From assembly GCA_028713555.1 (NCBI GenBank), contig JAQTOA010000001.1, forward strand, positions 124,001-188,000: a stretch of DNA of 64,000 bases, in the 5' to 3' direction. Each line of letters begins with the position of its first letter. The stretch's first letter is position 1. The notes beneath the pieces are model-generated. The model searched no databases, had not been told where the DNA came from, and was given only the letters and a program-made list of their open reading frames with translations. Positions 61,234-64,000 of the stretch are shown here, in pieces. This DNA is from Sterolibacterium sp. Lineage in GTDB: Bacteria > Pseudomonadota > Gammaproteobacteria > Burkholderiales > Rhodocyclaceae. The translations under genes were made by a program, and so were the position numbers.

Positions 61234-64000
61234 ATGGGCATCTCCGGGCGCATCGCCGCATTTTTTCTGCGCCACTCGATGACGCCGCTGCTGGCGCTGA
61301 TCGCGCTGCTGCTGGGGGCATTTGCGGTACTGGTGACGCCGCGCGAGGAAGAGCCGCAGATCAACGTGACCATGGCGAACGTCTTCATCCCGTTCCCCGG
61401 TGCTTCGGCCAGGGACGTCGAGGCGCTCGTGGCGCGGCCGGCGGAACAGGTGCTGGCGCGCATCGCCGGCATCGAGCATGTGTTTTCGGTGTCGCGTCCC
61501 GGGATGGCGATCATCACCGTGCAATATGTCGTCGGCGAGGAGCCGATCCAGGCCCTGGTGCGCCTCTACGACACGATCAATTCCAACCGCGATTGGCTTT
61601 CACCCAACCTTGGCGTGCTCGATCCGATCATCAAACCGAAAGGCATCGATGACGTGCCGATCGTCACGCTGACTTTCTGGAGCCCGGACTCCGGCAAGTC
61701 GGCTTTCGAGTTGCAGCAGGTAGCGCGCGCCGCCGAGATCGATCTCAAGCGGATTCATGGCACCCGTGACGTAATCACCATCGGTGGTCCCGGTCATGTC
61801 ATCCGGGTGATCATGGATTCCGACCGCATGAATGCCTTTGGCATTACCGCTCAGGACCTCAAGGCGAGTTTGCAACTTTCGAATGCTTCGCAGCCGGCCG
61901 GCAGCCTGGTCAGCGGGAATCGGGAAATTCTGGTACAGACCGGTACCTACATCGAGTCCGCCGGCGACGTGCAACGCCTGGTGGTAGGCGTGCAACAGGG
62001 CAAGCCGGTGTTCATGGCGGATGTCGCGCGCATCGTCGATGGCGCCGACCAGCCATCTCGCTACGTCTGGTTTGGAGCAGGCGCCGCTGCCAAGACCAAA
62101 GGAATTCAAGCCGGCGGAGAGTTTCCGGCCGTGACGCTGGCGGTGTCGAAAAAACCCGGCGTCAATGCCGCGGATGTCGCCGCCGCGGTGATCGCCCGCG
62201 CCCAGGCACTAAAGGGGACGGTGATTCCCGATGGCGTCGAATTCAGCGTGACGCGCAATTATGGGGAGACGGCCACCGACAAAGCGCAAAAACTGATTGG
62301 CAAGCTGATTTTCGCCACCGTCTTCGTCGTGCTGCTGGTGCTGTTGGTGCTTGGCAAGCGCGAAGCGGCGATCGTCGGCATGGCGGTAAGCTTGACGCTG
62401 GCGGCGACGCTGTTCGCTTCCTGGGCGTTGGGTTTCACCTTGAACCGGGTTTCGCTGTTCGCCCTGATCTTTTCCATCGGCATTCTCGTCGACGATGCCA
62501 TTGTGGTGGTCGAGAACATTCACCGCTGGCACGCGCTGGAACCGGACAAGCCGCTTTGGCAGATCATTCCGTCGGCGGTGGACGAAGTTGGCGGACCGAC
62601 CATACTCGCCACTTTCACGGTGATTGTGGCGCTGCTGCCGATGGCCTTCGTTAGCGGCCTGATGGGGCCGTACATGAGTCCGATCCCGATCAATGCGTCG
62701 ATGGGCATGTTCATTTCGCTGGCGATCGCCTTTGTGATTACCCCCTGGCTGGCGCTGAAGCTGCTTGGCGGGCGCCTGCCGCATAGCCATGGCGCGGCGA
62801 CGGAACCTGCCGGAAAAGTCGAGCGCCTGTTCCGTCGCGTGCTGACACCATTCCTCGACGAGAATAACGGCAAGCGCGCGCGGCGTAAGCTGTGGATCGT
62901 GGTGTTGGTGGCGATTCTGGCCTCGGTGTCGCTGGCCGGGTTCAAACTGGTTATTTTGAAAATGCTGCCTTTCGACAACAAGAGCGAATTCCAGGTGGTG
63001 CTCGATATGCCGGTTGGCACGCCACTGGAGGAAACCGCCAAGGTGCTGCGCGAAATTGGCGCGCATCTGGCGACGGTCGAGGAAGTCAGCGATTATCAGG
63101 CCTATGCTGGCGTCGCCAGCCCGATCAACTTCAATGGCCTGGTGCGCCAGTATTATCTGCGCGCCAGCCCGGAGATGGGCGACATCCAGGTCAATCTTGC
63201 CGACAAGAAGCATCGTCAGCGCCAGAGTCACGAGATCGCGGTGGGAGTGCGCGATGCGTTGACGGCGATCGCAAAGAAATATGGTGGCAATCTGAAGGTG
63301 GTGGAAGTGCCACCAGGGCCACCGGTGCTTGCTCCAATCGTCGCCGAAATCTACGGTCCTGACTATGCCGGCCAGATCGCCGTGGCAAAGCGCGTGCGAA
63401 AGGAGTTCGAAAGCGCCGCCGATATCGTTGGCGTCGACGACAGCAGCAGCGCCCCGGCACAGAAAGCCGTTCTGCGCGTGGCGCAAAGCAAGGCGGCGCT
63501 GCTCGGCGTGGCGCAGCGGGATATCGTCGAAGTGGTGCGCCTGGGGCTGGCCGGCGAAGATGTGACACCGGTGCATGATGGCGATGCCAAGTACGAGATT
63601 CCGGTACGCATCACGCCGCCTGCGGAAAAGCAGGATAGCATCGACCACTTGCTGAAGCTGCGGGTCCGGTCGCGCGCCGGCAACCTGGTACCGATCTCGG
63701 ATCTGGTCGAGGTGCGACTGCTGCCGCGCGAGCAGGTGGTCTATCACAAGGATCTGCTGCCGGTGGTGTACGTTACCGGCGACATGGGCGGCAAGCTTGA
63801 CTCGCCCTTGTATGGCATGTTTGCCATACAAGGGCAGTTGAGTACCGCCTTCCCCCCGACTTCCGACCCCGGAAAAGGGGCGACTGAGCGAGGCATCGCG
63901 CCAGGCGGGCTGAATACGTATTACATTCGCCAACCGCAGGATCCCTACGCTGGTTACAGCGTCAAATGGGATGGTGAATGGCAGGTGACGTATGAAACCT
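61234..64000 (+). CDS. RND family efflux permease, 5' part (runs off the window)
   Basis: The reading frame is open from ATG 61234 to the end of the window (922 residues) and is missing from the ORF track for that reason. It is an AcrB/MexF-type hydrophobe/amphiphile exporter: TM1 (residues about 15-35), porter domain (GASARDVEALVARPAEQ), and TM2-6 with the proton-relay Asp pair in SIGILVDDAIVVVENI. The second porter half begins near residue 585. At about residues 856-890 it carries a Pro/Gly-rich insertion (ending GIAPGGLNTYY) at a perfect 14-bp DNA hairpin. The substrate is not known. Confidence 0.92.
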   Translation, partial: MGISGRIAAFFLRHSMTPLLALIALLLGAFAVLVTPREEEPQINVTMANVFIPFPGASARDVEALVARPAEQVLARIAGIEHVFSVSRPGMAIITVQYVVGEEPIQALVRLYDTINSNRDWLSPNLGVLDPIIKPKGIDDVPIVTLTFWSPDSGKSAFELQQVARAAEIDLKRIHGTRDVITIGGPGHVIRVIMDSDRMNAFGITAQDLKASLQLSNASQPAGSLVSGNREILVQTGTYIESAGDVQRLVVGVQQGKPVFMADVARIVDGADQPSRYVWFGAGAAAKTKGIQAGGEFPAVTLAVSKKPGVNAADVAAAVIARAQALKGTVIPDGVEFSVTRNYGETATDKAQKLIGKLIFATVFVVLLVLLVLGKREAAIVGMAVSLTLAATLFASWALGFTLNRVSLFALIFSIGILVDDAIVVVENIHRWHALEPDKPLWQIIPSAVDEVGGPTILATFTVIVALLPMAFVSGLMGPYMSPIPINASMGMFISLAIAFVITPWLALKLLGGRLPHSHGAATEPAGKVERLFRRVLTPFLDENNGKRARRKLWIVVLVAILASVSLAGFKLVILKMLPFDNKSEFQVVLDMPVGTPLEETAKVLREIGAHLATVEEVSDYQAYAGVASPINFNGLVRQYYLRASPEMGDIQVNLADKKHRQRQSHEIAVGVRDALTAIAKKYGGNLKVVEVPPGPPVLAPIVAEIYGPDYAGQIAVAKRVRKEFESAADIVGVDDSSSAPAQKAVLRVAQSKAALLGVAQRDIVEVVRLGLAGEDVTPVHDGDAKYEIPVRITPPAEKQDSIDHLLKLRVRSRAGNLVPISDLVEVRLLPREQVVYHKDLLPVVYVTGDMGGKLDSPLYGMFAIQGQLSTAFPPTSDPGKGATERGIAPGGLNTYYIRQPQDPYAGYSVKWDGEWQVTYET
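63804..63835. repeat. Perfect 14-bp inverted repeat inside the RND permease gene
   Basis: GCCCTTGTATGGCA / TGCCATACAAGGGC with a 4-base loop TGTT. It encodes SPLYGMFAIQGQ in frame. A smaller CCCC-GGAAAA-GGGG hairpin follows about 40 bases on. The stretch looks like an in-frame palindromic insertion. Confidence 0.7.

Noticed and set aside
62209-63933. 574-aa minus-strand ORF at the right end
   Set aside because: It is the shadow of the RND permease, which has clear motifs in the plus frame and is open to the window end. The shadow is His/Arg/Gln-rich as expected for an antisense frame.

Overview
The window (64 kb, GC-rich, dense, protein-coding on both strands) looks like a chromosomal segment of a betaproteobacterium, most likely Rhodocyclales or a close relative. 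This rests on the his-HIT-tatABC-DegS-like-Nif3 gene string, the rpiA and phoU genes, and the Ehr-type and hemerythrin gene content. It is a placement by gene content, not by phylogeny. I recognised no tRNA, rRNA, CRISPR array or intact insertion sequence.

Layout. 1-2.5 kb: the end of a TerC-family gene, an exported DUF1214-like protein, and decayed sequence that may be a second copy of it. 2.5-13.3 kb: a SPASM radical SAM enzyme and hisC on the minus strand, then hisBHAFI, an inserted minus-strand membrane/coiled-coil gene, hisE, a HIT protein, tatABC, a DegS-like protease and a Nif3 family protein. 13.3-15.3 kb: a large poly-Gly lipoprotein.

15.4-31.7 kb is the most striking part. Two complete, paralogous six-gene clusters of the hydrogenase-4 / complex-I family (hyfB-C-E-F-G-I order) are transcribed away from each other. 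A MarR-type regulator and a Pal-like lipoprotein lie between them. Both large subunits lack the Cys pairs that bind NiFe, and neither cluster contains a ferredoxin-type subunit. They therefore match the energy-converting hydrogenase-related (Ehr) class, whose substrate is unknown, rather than true hydrogenases. The right-hand cluster overlaps rpiA by ATGA.

32.3-38.5 kb looks like an accessory block between rpiA and phoU. It holds a truncated hemerythrin remnant, a ThDP-dependent enzyme, an SDR dehydrogenase and a tandem-duplicated MFS transporter. 38.6-44 kb is housekeeping and transport (phoU, yggX, a CDF exporter, YqhA family, a P2-type ATPase). 44.3-50 kb is a signalling block: a PAS histidine kinase, a FixJ-like regulator, PilZ, HD-GYP and a bacteriohemerythrin, consistent with oxygen- or redox-linked c-di-GMP control. 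50.7-55 kb holds a NhaD/ArsB-type permease, an MFS transporter and a CbiX-like chelatase in overlapping order, then a small membrane protein and a YhcC-like radical SAM protein. 55.3-64 kb carries DUF5666 and poly-Gly lipoproteins, a DUF6502 protein, a cupredoxin, a His-rich small protein and an RND efflux adaptor/permease pair. The permease runs off the window and is missing from the supplied ORF track.
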